Below, one piece after another: positions 24,101 through 37,600 of a stretch of 64,000 nt of DNA. This DNA is from Mortierella sp. BCC40632 (Eukaryota > Mortierellomycota > Mortierellomycetes > Mortierellales > Mortierellaceae): the NCBI GenBank assembly GCA_011634665.1, contig WAEK01000024.1, positions 261,001 to 325,000 of the forward strand, given 5' to 3'. Position 1 is the stretch's first letter, and each line of letters starts with the position of its first letter. The notes under the pieces were generated by a model that was given only the letters and a program-made list of their open reading frames with translations, made no database searches and was not told where the DNA came from. The position numbers and the translations under genes were made by a program.

Positions 24101-25238
24101 CAGGGGCCACCTTCACTTGCAACTCACGCACCGCCTGCTACCGAAGAGACACCCAACACTCAAGATCCACCTGCCACCCAGGATCCATCTGTCACCCAGG
24201 ATCCACCTGCCACCCAGGATCCATCTGTCACCCAGGATCCATCTGTCACCCAGGATCCGCCCAATAACCAAGGGTCGCCTCCACTCGCTTCCTATGAACT
24301 GTCAGCTGCACAGGAGCCGCCTCTACCTACCATAGAAAAGTCACCAGATCCTCTGTCAAAGTCGTACTTGAAACCTCCGAAGGCTAGCGTTATCACGGCA
24401 CTCCTCAACAATGAGGTTTCGTTCACAAGAAAGATTGTGCGCAGGCGCGAGATGCGACTGCGAAGGGATGAGAATTCTCTTGCCTGTGAGGCGCTGTAAG
24501 GACTCTCGAAGCATGAGCAGGTTCTCAAAACAGCTCAGAGTACAGACGAAATCGACAAGGTGTATCGCCATCACCGAGGGTCTAGAAAGTCCTAAAGAGC
24601 TTTGAAAACTCCAAAGCGCGGTTGAAGGACTTGCACAACCAACGTCGGCGATCAAAGAGAACATGGGCCAAACTAGCTGCCGTGGAAAGAGAATATGTTC
24701 AGGATCATGCACGTTCATTATAGGGAGTCACAGCAGTCAAGCAAAGCTACGCTCCAATCTTTTTGTATGGATCAGTGGGGACCGTAGTTGGTAGTAGGAT
24801 TCGTGGTACGGCGAGGAGCGGAGGAGGAAAGATGAGAAAGCAACACATGCGGTACGCTGTTGTAGGAGTGACCAACGAGTACCGCACTTCGCAGAAATGC
24901 TCCTATTGCTTCTAACAGCTTTGGCGTACTCGGGCCCGGCGTACCATGAATGGCGAAACCAAGATCGTGAGGATACACGGGGGAGATGGAGTGCCGAAGC
25001 ACACGCTGTGAATCCGTCAAAGCTGGGCATACAATCAAATCCCGGGACTAGAACGCCGCGATATGCATTGCGGTTGTTGGTGGTTCGGTAGCTCTTCAGA
25101 GTTCGATCCACAAGCCCTTCTTGCCTAGTTTTCGACCCTCAATTAACATCAGTCCTTTAGCACTGGGAAAGTCAAATACGCCCTCAACATCTATGTCGCT
25201 TATTGCAAGGGGGATTCCCGTAGGGTATCGCGAGTAAA
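21131..25238 (+). pseudogene. Decayed Fanzor nuclease, relic B
   Basis: Second copy of the relic A family. A basic, NLS-like segment (SAKKKRRSGRQR) near 21250 precedes VRDAFKKSL, which matches relic A's start. Then come RTCTATLRQFLR (21780), [18 protein letters not shown] (22415-22480) and a long open block at 22930-23529 including MTFVDRSTVRILGEVIPKG. RuvC-I is [10 protein letters not shown] (about 23810-23840), followed by a GTAAGT intron with a T22 tract and a Pro-rich linker holding an 18-bp repeat. Near the end, NEYRTSQKCSYC (about 24875-24910) keeps the RuvC-II Glu and zinc-finger Cys pair, and SRD-stop-NAAICIA (about 25045) is RuvC-III broken by a stop directly after its Asp. Frameshifts and stops throughout make it inactive. 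Its last part runs to the edge of the ERB1 promoter. Confidence 0.75.
24155..24260 (+). repeat. 18-bp minisatellite in Fanzor relic B linker
   Basis: Five to six units of the pattern CAGGATCCAxCTGxCACC, encoding alternating QDPPAT and QDPSVT hexapeptides. The two unit types alternate and then one is repeated, which suggests expansion by slippage or unequal exchange. It sits in the disordered linker after RuvC-I. Confidence 0.9.
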
Positions 25239-25441
25239 GCTTGCTAGTTTTATTTACAACATATTTGAGTAGAGCCGGTGGGAAATCGTAATTTGACAAG
25301 GGAAAGACTGTCCCTTAAATCGGCCTGTGGCTTGTGTTTTTAAGCTTCGATTTTTTTTTTTTTTTTTTTTTTTTGAGCCAAGTGTTTTCATTGTTCGAGC
25401 CTCACCATCGTCATCTCCCATTCTCCAAATCACAGTCTCCA
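25239..25441. promoter_or_regulatory. ERB1 upstream region with T24 tract
   Basis: Short spacer before ERB1. It holds a run of about 24 T at 25351-25374, roughly 70 bp upstream of the start codon. A TATA-like box is not obvious. Confidence 0.4.
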
Positions 25442-28298
25442 ATGCCGAACTCACAACCAAAGAAGCGGGTACCGGCAGCAAAGTCTGCCGCCAAACCGAC
25501 CCCTAAATCCGCACCAAAGGCGGCGTCAAAGCCAGCCGTCAAAAAGAGCACGGCACCTTCCTCCCAAAAAGCTTCGCATATCCCCAAGAGTAAAAAGCGG
25601 ACTGTTCAGGAAGCCCAAGAGGAATCCGACGAGGAGTTTGGTGATGTTGCCATTGACATGAACTCAGATGAAGAAGAAGACTCGGATGGTAGCGACGATA
25701 GTGACAATGGTGAAGCCGAAGAGTTTCCTGAAGAGGACGGTCAGGACATGTCGGCCGCTGATCTTGAAGAGGACGATGTCGACGAAGAAGGCGAGTCAGA
25801 CAACTCGTACATGGATGGCGACAGTCTCATCGACAGCCAAGAAGAGCTTGATGATGGAGATCTTGAAGACGAAGACGAAGACGAGGATAGTGATGATGAA
25901 GATCTCTTCAAGGAGGATGACATTGATCCTAACTTTGGACACAATTTGGACGAGCCTTTGCCAGAAGAGAGCGATTACAACCCTATTAAGAGAGAGTACC
26001 CTGAGATTGACCCAGTTTATGACAGTGACTCGTCCACAGAAGAGGTATGGATCAGAAGAGGTTGGCTCATGCTTTCTTTGGTTAATGTAGGTTTGGGTCA
26101 TTTGTGACTAATTTAAAACTAACGCACACGAAATCAGAACGAGAACACTGTAGGAAACGTCCCAATGCATTGGTATGACGACTACCCACACATTGGATAC
26201 GATGTCGATGGGAAGAAGATCATGAAGCCGGCTACAGGCGATGAACTCGACAAATTCCTTAGCACTGTGGATGATCCTGACTCATGGTAAGTTTCTGGCA
26301 GCGTCAATTCTAAAAAGTTTGCTCAGATATGTAAATCTAATATTAACGAGCATCTTTTCCTTGCCCCTGGATAGGCTTTCGGCCCACAACTACAAAGACG
26401 GCAAGGACGTGAAGCTGTCATCGGAAGAGCTCGAGATTATCCGTCGGTTGGAGGGTGGACGTATTCCTGATGCAGACTACGACCCGTATGAGGACAGTGT
26501 GGACTTCTTCACTTCACAAACTGAAGTTATGCCCTTGTCTGCTGCTCCTGAGCCTAAGCGCCGCTTCATTCCTTCTAAGCATGAAGCCAAGCGTATCATG
26601 AAGATTGTTCGGGCTATCCGTGAAGGACGCATTGTCCCCCGGAAATCTGGATATGTCCCACCAAAGCCAAAATACTACAATCTTTGGAATGACGCGGAGG
26701 ACAAACCCAGGGAAGAGCACGTAATGCACATTACAGCACCCAAGATGAAGCTCCCAACACACGACGAAAGTTACAACCCCCCAGCAGAATACCTGCCAAC
26801 CGAAGAGGAAATTAAGGAATGGAATGATCTGGACAAGGAGGATCGCCCCAAAAATTATTTGCCTCAAAAGTATGGATCGCTCAGGAGTGTACCAGGATAC
26901 AACCAGTTTATTCAAGAGCGATTTGAACGTTGTCTGGACCTTTACTTGGCACCCCGTGTTCGAAAGAATCGTCTCAACATTGATCCCGACAGCTTGATCC
27001 CTAAGCTTCCCTCGCCTCGCGATCTTCAGCCCTTCCCAACCCGTCTCGCCATTGAGTATCTTGGTCATCAAGGCCGTGTTCGCTCGATCTCCATCGACCC
27101 CACTGGACTCTGGCTGGCTTCAGGTGGTGACGACAAGACCGTCCGAGTTTGGGAAATCGCCACAGGCCGCTGCATGGCTACATACCATCTAGATGAGCTA
27201 GTGACGTCCGTGGCATGGGGTCCTAACAAGGACGTTGCCGTTCTTGCTGTTGCTTGGTAGGTCTATTATGCACACACCGATCAGTCCGTCTAGGTAGGGA
27301 TATGTTGTTCGCGAGTGCGATACTAACCATTCTTTTTGTGCCATTTTCCGTATTTTACAGCGGATACAAGATCGGCCTGATTCTTCCAGAGAAGCTCTTC
27401 TCTCCAGAACTTACACTTCATTCAGAGGACTTTATGAGGGCAGGGTTTGCTAACGCTGGCACGACGGAGGCCAATCCTAAGGCTTCATGGAAGCAGCCAA
27501 CAGAGTCCGAGTTCGCACAGGGAATTCGTGTTTGGATTCATCTTTTGAAGCCTGTGAAGCAGGTGACATGGCATCGGAAGGGAGATTACTTTGCTTCCGT
27601 TGCACCCGATGCCAACAACTCGGCAGTCTTGATTCACCAGCTGACCAAGCATCAGACTCAGCAGCCTTTCAAGAAGACAAAGGGCGCCGTTCAGCGTGTT
27701 TCTTTCCATCCTTCGAAGCCAATGTTCTTTGTAGCCACGCAGCGCTATGTTCGCCAGTACAATCTGCAACGTCAAGAACTTGTCAAGACCATGTTGACTG
27801 GTGTTAAGTGGATTTCTTCATTGGATGTCCATCCTGCGGGAGATAACTTGATTATTGGATCTTATGATAAGCGCCTTTGCTGGTTTGATCTGGATTTGTC
27901 TTCCAAGCCTTACAAGACTTTGCGATTCCATTCAGAGGCTATTCGATCTGTTGCCTACCATAAGCGGTACCCCCTCTTTGCCTCATGTGCCGATGATGGC
28001 AACGTCCAAGTGTTCCACGGCATGGTTTACAATGATCTGCTACAAAATCCGCTTATTGTGCCTGTCAAGATCCTTAAGAATGCTCACGAGCGAGTTGATT
28101 CTATTGGTACGTTTTATTGTTCACGTTGTAAACCTGGTGAGGGCAGGGAGTGGTCCATGAGTTGGTGTTTGGATACTAACAGGTTCATTTTCCTCGTTTA
28201 CGCTTTGTGTTTTAGGCGCGTTGTGCGTGGAGTGGCATCCTACCCAACCCTGGCTAGTCTCGAGCGGCGCAGACCATACCATCAAACTTTTTTCATAA
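25442..28298 (+). CDS. ERB1: Ribosome biogenesis protein ERB1 (BOP1 homologue)
   Basis: Nucleolar factor of the PeBoW/NOP7 complex, needed for 27S pre-rRNA processing and 60S assembly (family knowledge). Five exons: 25442-26044, 26138-26286, 26375-27256, 27361-28106 and 28216-28298, in phase, about 820 residues. The N-terminus is Lys/Ala/Pro-rich, then strongly acidic (residues about 60-190). The BOP1NT domain follows with [12 protein letters not shown] across the second exon and [29 protein letters not shown] and [14 protein letters not shown]40 repeats fill the C-terminal half ([42 protein letters not shown]) and the last ends [10 protein letters not shown] at the stop. The upstream Met at 25334 lies before a poly-T stretch and is not used. 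The 3' flank has an A22 run at 28319-28340. Confidence 0.93.
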
Positions 28299-28689
28299 AC
28301 ATCAATGCAGCTATAGGAAAAAAAAAAAAAAAAAAAAAAAGTAAAATAAAATCCATAGAGTGTTCTCCACATGTCTTCAGAGATAGACCAGCTGGACAGC
28401 GACCACAAAAGAGTCCATTTTTGGAAAGGAGCCACACAGCCTACTCCATTTCTTCATCCATTCATCCCCATTCATCAGCTCCTCTCTTCAGATCCGCGCT
28501 TCGGACCTCTCTCAAACAGTTACACAGCTTGTAAGCCTACCCATGTCCACATGCTATCAGGCTGATAAAGAGTGCTGTTGCCTGCGACCTGACTCATCAT
28601 CATTCTATCTTTTTTTTTTTATAGCTCTAATGCAAGACTGAGCTATCCCTCACATCTTCCGAATTATTACAACGTTCCACAGGACAAGA
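28299..28689. other. ERB1 3' flank / upstream region of the giant gene
   Basis: Non-coding in my reading. Includes an A22 tract (28319-28340) and a T10 run followed by TATAG at 28610-28625, which could be the 3' end of an intron in the next gene's 5' leader. Confidence 0.4.
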
Positions 28690-31600
28690 ATGGACGAGGA
28701 TGATCGCACTCCACATGTCGCCTTTCTTCAGCCTTCACTCTCCACACCTTCATCCCCATCATTATCGCCCGAATTGCAGCAACAGACTCGGCGACTGTCA
28801 CAACAACCTTCTCAGCTGCAACCCAGTTCTTCGTCCACATACCTGTCTCCTACGGACCATGTCCAACCCCACCAGACATCGGTATCTTTTTCACCATCCC
28901 GTTCTCCTTCACCGCCCTCTCCCGTAGCCTCGTTTTCGCTATCACGAGAGCCATCACCACAACCATATTCTTTGAAGGAACTTACTCCAGAGAGTGACCA
29001 TAATGGACAGGCTACAGGCGAAGAAAAGAGTACGACGTTATCGTCTCGGATAGGCTCCACTGGTTCTCAAATTGTCTCTCCTGTCAACGAGGTCCGTAAG
29101 CGAACTGGGCGAAGTATCCCCCATCGACCCAAACCCTTGGATCTCGACCACATCAGCCCTGCAGAATCTAACTCCACGATGCTGACACCGCAAATACTTC
29201 ACCCCTCATCAGGGGCGAAAGGTCAAACATCGGATCCAAAAACAAACATACCATTATTGTCACCTTCAGTTTCTGGAACAGAGTCTGAACAGGGGCTAGT
29301 GACGTTGATTCCTAGTAACACTACATCAACAGGAGCACCGGCGCTCGAACCAAGCAACAGTCGACCTACTTTAGCGTCTTCAAAGGGTCTTAAGGGACAT
29401 AAGGGAAGAGGTTCCAAATTTCCGACATTGCACATTAGAACAGATCTGGCTCCAGGAGGCGACCCTGCTCGGCGTACACAATCGGGACCTCTCACTTCAG
29501 CAGTCAATTCTACAAGTCATCCTAGTGGTATCACCTTTGAGACCAACAACTCAGGCAATAGCAATACTGGGGCCATGACAGCTGCGACAGCGACCACCAC
29601 CAATCCTAACCACCACCAGCAGGCTAATAGCAATACTAAAGCACCAAAGAAAGTACTTAGCAAATGGCAAAAAGAGCTGGAGCGACTATTAAAGAAGATA
29701 CAGAGGCGGAAACGCGCACCATCCAATTTGGTATGGTATGCCTCACTTTCGACACAATCTTATCTCTCGGGTATGCCCGGAGAGGCTCAATCAGGAGGCA
29801 GGAGAAGATCGTCAAGTGTGAGACTGGAGCAAGAATCTCATGAGACTGAGAGTCTTTGTTTCGACAAGGACAGGCCACCAAAGTGGGTCACAGACTCTCT
29901 TAATGAAGAAGATCTGTTTTTCAGTGATGATACTATCGAGTTGGCAATCGGTCTGCGAGACTTCCTCATCAAGGCGACAGAGAGCGGATGGGATATCAGT
30001 GAACTAAAAGAAGAAGTGCAAGCAAGGTAAGGGCAGTTTCCCTCTATGCGACGTCCAAATTCATCTAGTGTGTCCCTTGGGCTAGACGCTTACTACCTTT
30101 GACACTTTTCATTTCCTCCGCATTGTCTATGTGATATCAGTGGGCCCAAGTCAATGTTTCATCCCAGAAGGAATAGATCAGCGTCACCGAGTGCCAGTCC
30201 GCAAATAGCCTCACCTGTTCTTGGACCATCAGTACCAGCGTCGCCAGCCTCCCATGACTCTCCAACATCATCACACAGAGGATCGAGGAGTTCCCTCGAG
30301 TTCGACATTTATTCTCATCAGCCAGTCGGTCGCCCAATCGAAGAAGAGGGCTCATGTCGCCTCTTGGATTTTCTGATTGCTATTCTGTCGGATATCATCT
30401 CACACGACTGTCGCTATAAAGTCCAGCATCCACGCCCATCCCGACCAGAATGGGCGCTTCACTCGATTGTTTTGGACATACTCACCCATCTCTCAAAGGC
30501 TCTAATCCACGATCACAAGGCAATGCACGACCTTGGCTTGACCGCTCTTTCAGCATTTCCTATTTTCAAGGGCCATTCACTTGTCCGACTGCTATCTATC
30601 ATGACGGAAATCATTCTTCCTTCTTTCACCCTTACAAGGCAAGCGACTACGTCGCTACCACTGGCCGCTACATCAACGTCATCGTCGTATTTATCTCCAT
30701 TGCCTATGACACCCACTCAACAAGATCATGGGGTATCCGCCATGTCTCCTTCAGAAATCCGAGTGAACAATCAGACTTTTGCCATTCAGGTACACTCGCC
30801 GACGGATGAAAAGGGTCTCCTCTCCGTTCCTCGGGTAGGGAGACCTTCAATTGGATCACCCCGTATACCCAGCTCTCGCTCAAGCTCGACATCTTTCTCG
30901 CGGACAGGACCCTTGCTACCGCAAGTTCAAGACTCTGTGGAGGAACACGCAGCCTCACTCGTGTCTTTAACACTTATAGCAGCGCTTCGACAAATCTCAC
31001 TCTCAAAATCCCCACTACCGGCTATCAAACAACTACAGGAATCTGTTGGCCACCTTTTGCGGATCAAACCAAACCTTTCCTCTGATTTACTTGAGGCAGT
31101 TGCTCTTGTAGAGAACGAGCAGGTGACAAAGTGTGCACTGGACATTTTATCTTGGATCGCACGCCCATCTCTTGGGCATCATGTTCTTAGCGAAAATCGC
31201 CCCACATTGGACTACGAAGTCATTTTGGCAACACATCATGCAAAGCAAGAGTTACCCTCAACTCTTCCAGGAATGCCTGGACTCAGTAACCGAGCAAGCA
31301 CTTTCAGGTCTGACGCGACATCGTCATTCCGAAGAGGCTCACTAGATGAGGACCTGGTGCCAAGGACAGATGATATTGGATCTCGGAACAACACTATTGG
31401 TAGTATAAGAAAAAGAACAATGCTACCTTATCGATCTACATTGCCGAGAAAGGTCATGGTAGGCGCCGAGCCTTTACCCCCTCATGCCCATCATACACTT
31501 CAGCATGAGCAGACGCATCCAGGCGTAGCCAGCCATGGGCCCGGTATCAACTTCCTGGTAGAACACGAAATATACCCCTACCTGTTCTCTGTTCCAGAGA

Positions 31601-34600
31601 GCTCCGAAGACGTTCTACCTTCACGGAAATGCATCTGTGAAAGGTGTGACCAGGCTATGAAGGGATATGGACTTTACTGCTATCATTGCCGAAGTTCGAT
31701 TCATCTCGAGTGTTTTTATTCGCTAAAGAAGTTTGCAGGATTGGAATGCTCTTTAGCAGGGCATGCATTCGATTATGTATCCAGGTCACCAAGGAACCAA
31801 TTGCTATACCCTGAGGACAGTAACAGGGTATACGAGGACAAGACCAGCAGAGTATTTAGGCTTCGAGCTGGACACCACCTTCAGCTCGTTAATTTGTTTT
31901 CGACATGCCTCTGTACAGCCTGCAAATTGCCATTATGGGGCCATCATCACCAAGCATACAGATGTCGGGACTGCTCTCAATTGATGCATATGGACTGTGC
32001 TGGATCCCTCGAGATCTGTGGCGAGCCATCGACAGGGAAGTCGTCTCCAGGAGTGTCTTCATCGCCAGCTACGAACCGGATGAACAAGATATCACTTGTA
32101 GACCTACGAAAAAGTTTTGTTGAGTATTATTGGCAACTCTATTCCGCCTGGGAAGCTGTCAAGCCATCATCAAGCCCAGGAGGACTATCGGTTTCTTCCC
32201 CAGCAAGCGTAAACTCGGCACAGTCAAAGGACCGATGGTCATATGAGGAAGCGAGCTGTAATGCCAGTATCCTCACACTGCAGCTGGAGCTTTTGAAGGC
32301 AGGAATATGTCGTGACGAGATTCAAGTTCTCGAGTGGACTGAAGACAGATCAAGGCCCAATAGTCGACAAACTCGATCCCCACAGGAAGCAATGCTCTCG
32401 AGTGATTTTGAGTTGATCACTTTACAAAAGCACTTTTTGGAGTTGACACAAAAGTTACGCCCTCCTGAACACATCTCAACAGCAGCAGGATCCTCTTCAG
32501 CTGTCCAATCGCATTTCCTTCAGGACTTTTTCGGTGATTCAAAACCAGAGTTACTTTTGCTTTTTACAGAGCACTATTGGAACCATCTGGCGGCTGTGAT
32601 AAAGACTCTGATCTGTGAAACTTCTCTGGGAAATGCCAGTGGGGACTATCTCGATGATGAGATGTTCGCCACTAAAGAGGAAGACGGTAAATTAGCAGCG
32701 AGTTCATTGCGTTCGGTGCCTCACCTTTCACTGGCAAGTCTCTTTCGGTTTTGTATTCGGCGTTTGGGATTCCAGAACACATGGACAATGCAGCAGGTCT
32801 TGCAAGAGTGGGTCAAGTTGGGGCTACTGGAACGTTTTGATGGTGAACTCTGCCTCTTTGAACCAATTCCTGAACCGGACCAAGACAGTGCAGGCAGCAT
32901 CCATGAAGGAGACAGTATCAGCAGTGTTAGCGGAATCAACCTTACTAAGGAAAAAAGCACAGGGAGCAACAATGGTCAAGTCTCCAAAGCTGATGGCAAG
33001 CCTATTGTCCCAAGGATTGAGGCTCCAGTAGATGTCGATTCTATCCCGGTACCAATATTGACTCGATCGACAGAGTTTCTGCATGAGCCAAGCCCGTCTT
33101 TTTCTACTGGACCGTCTTTGACCAAGGATTCTGTGGGGCAAAAACGACACTCCTCAGCTCCTTACCGTTCGGTCCACTGCTTATTCCCCTTGGTAACAGC
33201 AATTGATCCAAGCCCTGAGGTCGAGAACTTGATTCAAGCCATTTGGCGATGTCTTGCAAGTGTTGATCTGTCATTGAACGAGCTTGGTTTCATGATGTTA
33301 ACACGGCAGTGTTGGCCAGATGGGTTCATGTCCGATTATACAACTGAGCGGTTACTTGGATGTGTATTTTACTGGCTATTAACAGAGGATGAGCAGCTGT
33401 TTGTCATCCACGGGAAATACACCTCAAGAGGAAAGCGGATTCCAGGAATCCGAAATGGACTTGAAGACCAGATAACTAGGAAGCGGATTCTTTTAAACAT
33501 GTCAATTCATAATGGCGCACATGAAAGCAGTGGCAGCAATAGTGGCGGGACAGCAACAGCAAATACAACTGCAAGCACATGGGGCCAATATCCTGTTCCG
33601 ATTGCCTCGGCCACCTCAGGTGGTGGAGCATCGCACAGCAGCCTCTTTGGAGAGGTGGGATCGTACGTGAAAACGCGAAAGCTGATGGTTAAGCGGTTTG
33701 CGTTGCCTTGGCTTAAGCGAGTAGTAGAGTTGGATGAAGACCGATATCTGGAGGCAGCCTACAGACAGATCCGGATATTGGAGCGAGAAATGGCTTCACA
33801 GGATGACTTTGAAAGCGAATCATTGGAGGACCATCAGGTAGGGTTAGAAAATTGAGCTATGAGCTCTAGCACGCTTTGGGATGAGCTCATATTAACGTTG
33901 ATTTTTTTTTTTTTTTTTTTTTTGATCTTTCAGAAGTTCCGATACGCCCAAGCAGAGCGCTACCTGGATTCGATAACAAAACTACGCCATGCTGGATTCC
34001 TCTTTACATTGTTCCCAAAGATTCTCTCACTCTGGCTCAAGTATGTTGAAGGGATATCAGAAAGTATGGACAACGTTTCAAGCAAGGGGTTCAAGTCCTT
34101 GAATCGACTTTTCATCAAAGCCAATCAAGCTGTTAACAGTAGCCGATCTGGAAGTGGAGTTAGTGGAAACACCGATGGAAGTAACAGTACCATTAACACT
34201 GGCGGAGGTAATGCCAGTGGGAGCGGACAGTCGACCCCAACTTCTAGTGCCTGGAGCGAAAACGAGTGGCGACAGCGATTGAAATCGAAGCTCTATGGAG
34301 CCAAGAGTCAAGGAAACCAACACAGCCAATCACCTTTAACGACAGTAACGTCGATATCAGATCAGAGTCTTGAAGCAAGCGGACAGTCGAGTCTAGCTAG
34401 AGTTGGTAGCGGCAGCTCTAGTACTGCTGGTTCAGGCTCAAACGTCGGTACAGGAACTACCACTGTTGCTAATGAACCAACACATCTCAGAGACTTTGGC
34501 GAAAGTCCATTGGGTTCTCTCCGCACAATTTTGAAAATTTTTGATGACAACTCTGCTCACACCTCAGCATTCGGCAAAGGTCATCTAAGTAGCGACTCTC

Positions 34601-37600
34601 AGATGCCTTCTGAGGAAGAAAGTCTACAAACAGCAATCTACTGGCTAGGACTGATGGTGCAGAGTAATGTCCCTGTGCCAATTCAGGCGTTCACGGATTG
34701 CTGTGAGAAAATGATTGATCTTTCTCAGTCCCCGCAGCTACAGCAACAACAACCAAATGCTCATGGAGGCGGTCAAACTGCAGGAGTTGAATCAACAAAG
34801 AGTGGAGTGTTAAAGTCCAAGCCGAATTCACGGATCCTGAAGCAGGCAAATGGGCTGCTCAAGGCATGCTGGGAGTGTATAGTTTTGAGTACAGCCTCGA
34901 CCAACCAGATTCCCCAGATTGATGCGAACCAGATAGTAGACGTCGTCTTGTCTACCAATCAGGAAGCGATCGCAAGCACATTGGAGTGTTCAATTGATAG
35001 CCAAGCTGACCAAGAGTTGCTAAAGAGGTACCAAACATGTATACCACTTCCATAGTAGTTGCTCCGCTCTAGCGTTTCTACCTCTATTCTGGTCTAACAT
35101 CACTTTTCAAATATCTGTACCCTCGGGATGGGACCACTTTCTAGTGTGCAGAGCCTTCTCAAGTACTCATTAGTAATCCTGATGTATACATTTGGATGCC
35201 CAGTTCAGGTTATTCTCTCGCATGAAATTGTGCCTGCGCCTCCACTAAGCAAATCATCAATCAGGTATGATTTAACTCGTCATTTTAGTACTCTCACAAA
35301 AGAAATCTCAACGTGTTTACTAGGGCGCGATTCTCAACTTGTTATTCTGAACTCTCTTGTAGTCATCAAGGGAGAACTGGACCTCGACAAGGGGTGTTCG
35401 GACAGCACGGCCAACTACCCCCACTCTTCCAACAGCGTCAAGGATCCCAGCCTATAACAATTGATCGGGACTCCGTCCCTATTAATTTGCTTTTGGCATG
35501 CCTGAAATCTCCTTGGGCTTCCCTCCAAGGAGAAATCATGAAAGGGTTCTCAATAATACTGGATTCTGCCGAAGATGTGTCTAATATGGACGATTTTATT
35601 GAGAGTATTCATAAGGAAGTCATTACATGGTATGGCAGCTACTGGCTTTATTTACTCCGCATTAGTCAGCGTCTGTTATCAACTGAAAGGCTTACTTGTT
35701 GCACACATTTTCACTGATCTTCTCCGCCCAATTTAATTCTATCATAGTCTTTGGGATCTCCTCTCTCCAGAGTATGACCATATGGCATGTACGACTCTAC
35801 CACTACTGGTGCGCTTCGCCTCGCGACACCCATGTGCATTCTATAAGAGAGCAGAACATCTCTTTTCAAGCCCAGAATGGCAGGTGCGGTTTTCAGCATT
35901 AGATGCCGTATTTGGACTTTTCTCCAAACTGGACGACACCATGGCCCTGAAGCTGTTCTTTCAGCCCCAGGATCAAACCCCCGTTCCTATAACCTCTTCA
36001 ATTGGCAAGCGTAAAGCGTCAGAAAAGAGTCACCCATTCCAACAGCCTATTGCAACAAGTGAGAGTGACCCCATTCATGAAGCTCCGCCTGGTGGTAGCA
36101 AAAACATGAGTGGTATTGCCTCAGGAGCATGGTCGAGTGGAGATGGCCCAATTCCATTTTACTCCCAGCAACATCAGCAGCCTACCTCTGTTGTTTATAC
36201 CCAGTTCCTGGCCGATCGCCTGGAGATGCTTGGTCCCATATTTAGCCACTTTGTCTCGTCCATGTGGGACAAGGAGGATGCTGTCCGAACAAAAGCGACA
36301 ACGCTTTTGAGAGCACTCCAGCCAGTTCATTTAATTCATACACTCAAGGCATGGGAGCTTCATTTTATTGCCAGTCAGCCGAACGACCAACAGAAGCTAC
36401 TCAAAATTATGACGAGGCTTAGCAACCACTTCCCGAGCTGGAGGATCATGGATTACGACCTTGTATTCCAACTGCTGATCAAGGACGAATTTGGCCAGAC
36501 AATATCGACTATAGTCAGGCCAAGAGACAGTTCGATGGCATCTCTGGTCGACCAAGTAGTAAACGATCAATCTCAGGCTCCCAATGGAACTGCTGAGGAT
36601 GCTGTCAGCGATATGAAGCCTCCTGCATCCGAGGCGGATACTCATTCAAGAGATACTCGTGATCTTCACCCAAAGAGAGCCTCATTCAACTCTGGAGCCA
36701 TGCTCGAATCACCTTATGATAAATCAATCAGCGAGTCTTTTGGTCAATCGAAAGAGTCGGTCACTGGACTTGGAGCAGGAGAAGAATCAGCTCGACTACG
36801 TCGGAGATCCCTTGCATCTTCAGTATTACTTGATGCTCCTCCTATGACGTCGTTTATGCCTGCGGAGGACCCTTCATGGAGCCATAGGAGAGTGTCAATG
36901 ATATCGGCATCGAAATCCCAGGCAACTGTGTCTACTGCACCAGTCCCGCCGTCGGCTACAGCCAAAGAGTTGGAAGATGCATTAGCCCTTGAGGATGATG
37001 TTCGCTGCAGTCTCTTAAGCCTTGCACTTCAAATGGTAGCCAACGGGATTGAACCCAGACTAGATGAGTTGATTCAGCTCAAATATTTGGTCGTCTTTTA
37101 TTTGGATTTCGAGAGCTGTGATCTTTGGAGTCTTGGTCAGGGCAAATTCCAAGTAAGATATGGCGAGTATACTCCTCGGCAGCGCGTTAGTCCACTCTTT
37201 GCCACCGAAGAAGAGAGAGAGGAGGCCAGTGGATATCCTGGAGGCCCAATGAACGACCCAGGACACGAGAATTTTGTGCAGGCGATTTGTCTGAATCTTC
37301 AGCTCATTCTGGATCGGCATGTAGAGATCAAACCCGATTACGAAGAAGATCCACCAACAATCTACGAGCAGTTTCAGATGCGTGGCATGGTCAATGGACC
37401 GTCAAGAGGTGACACGGAATACGTAGTACGAGACAACCCTGTAGCAAATGGACATGTCAAAGATGGCTCAGCTAGAACCTTTAGCTCAGCAGGGAGCTCG
37501 ACAAATTTGAGCAAGGGTTCAGTACGAGACTCGATGAACAGGGATAATGTTGATGGATGTGTTGACGACTATGATGAGGGAGACCAGTTTGGTCAGGGGC

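Noticed and set aside
24155..24260. Possible CRISPR-like array
   Set aside because: Units are contiguous 18-mers without spacers and encode a regular hexapeptide; it is a coding minisatellite in a eukaryotic sequence.
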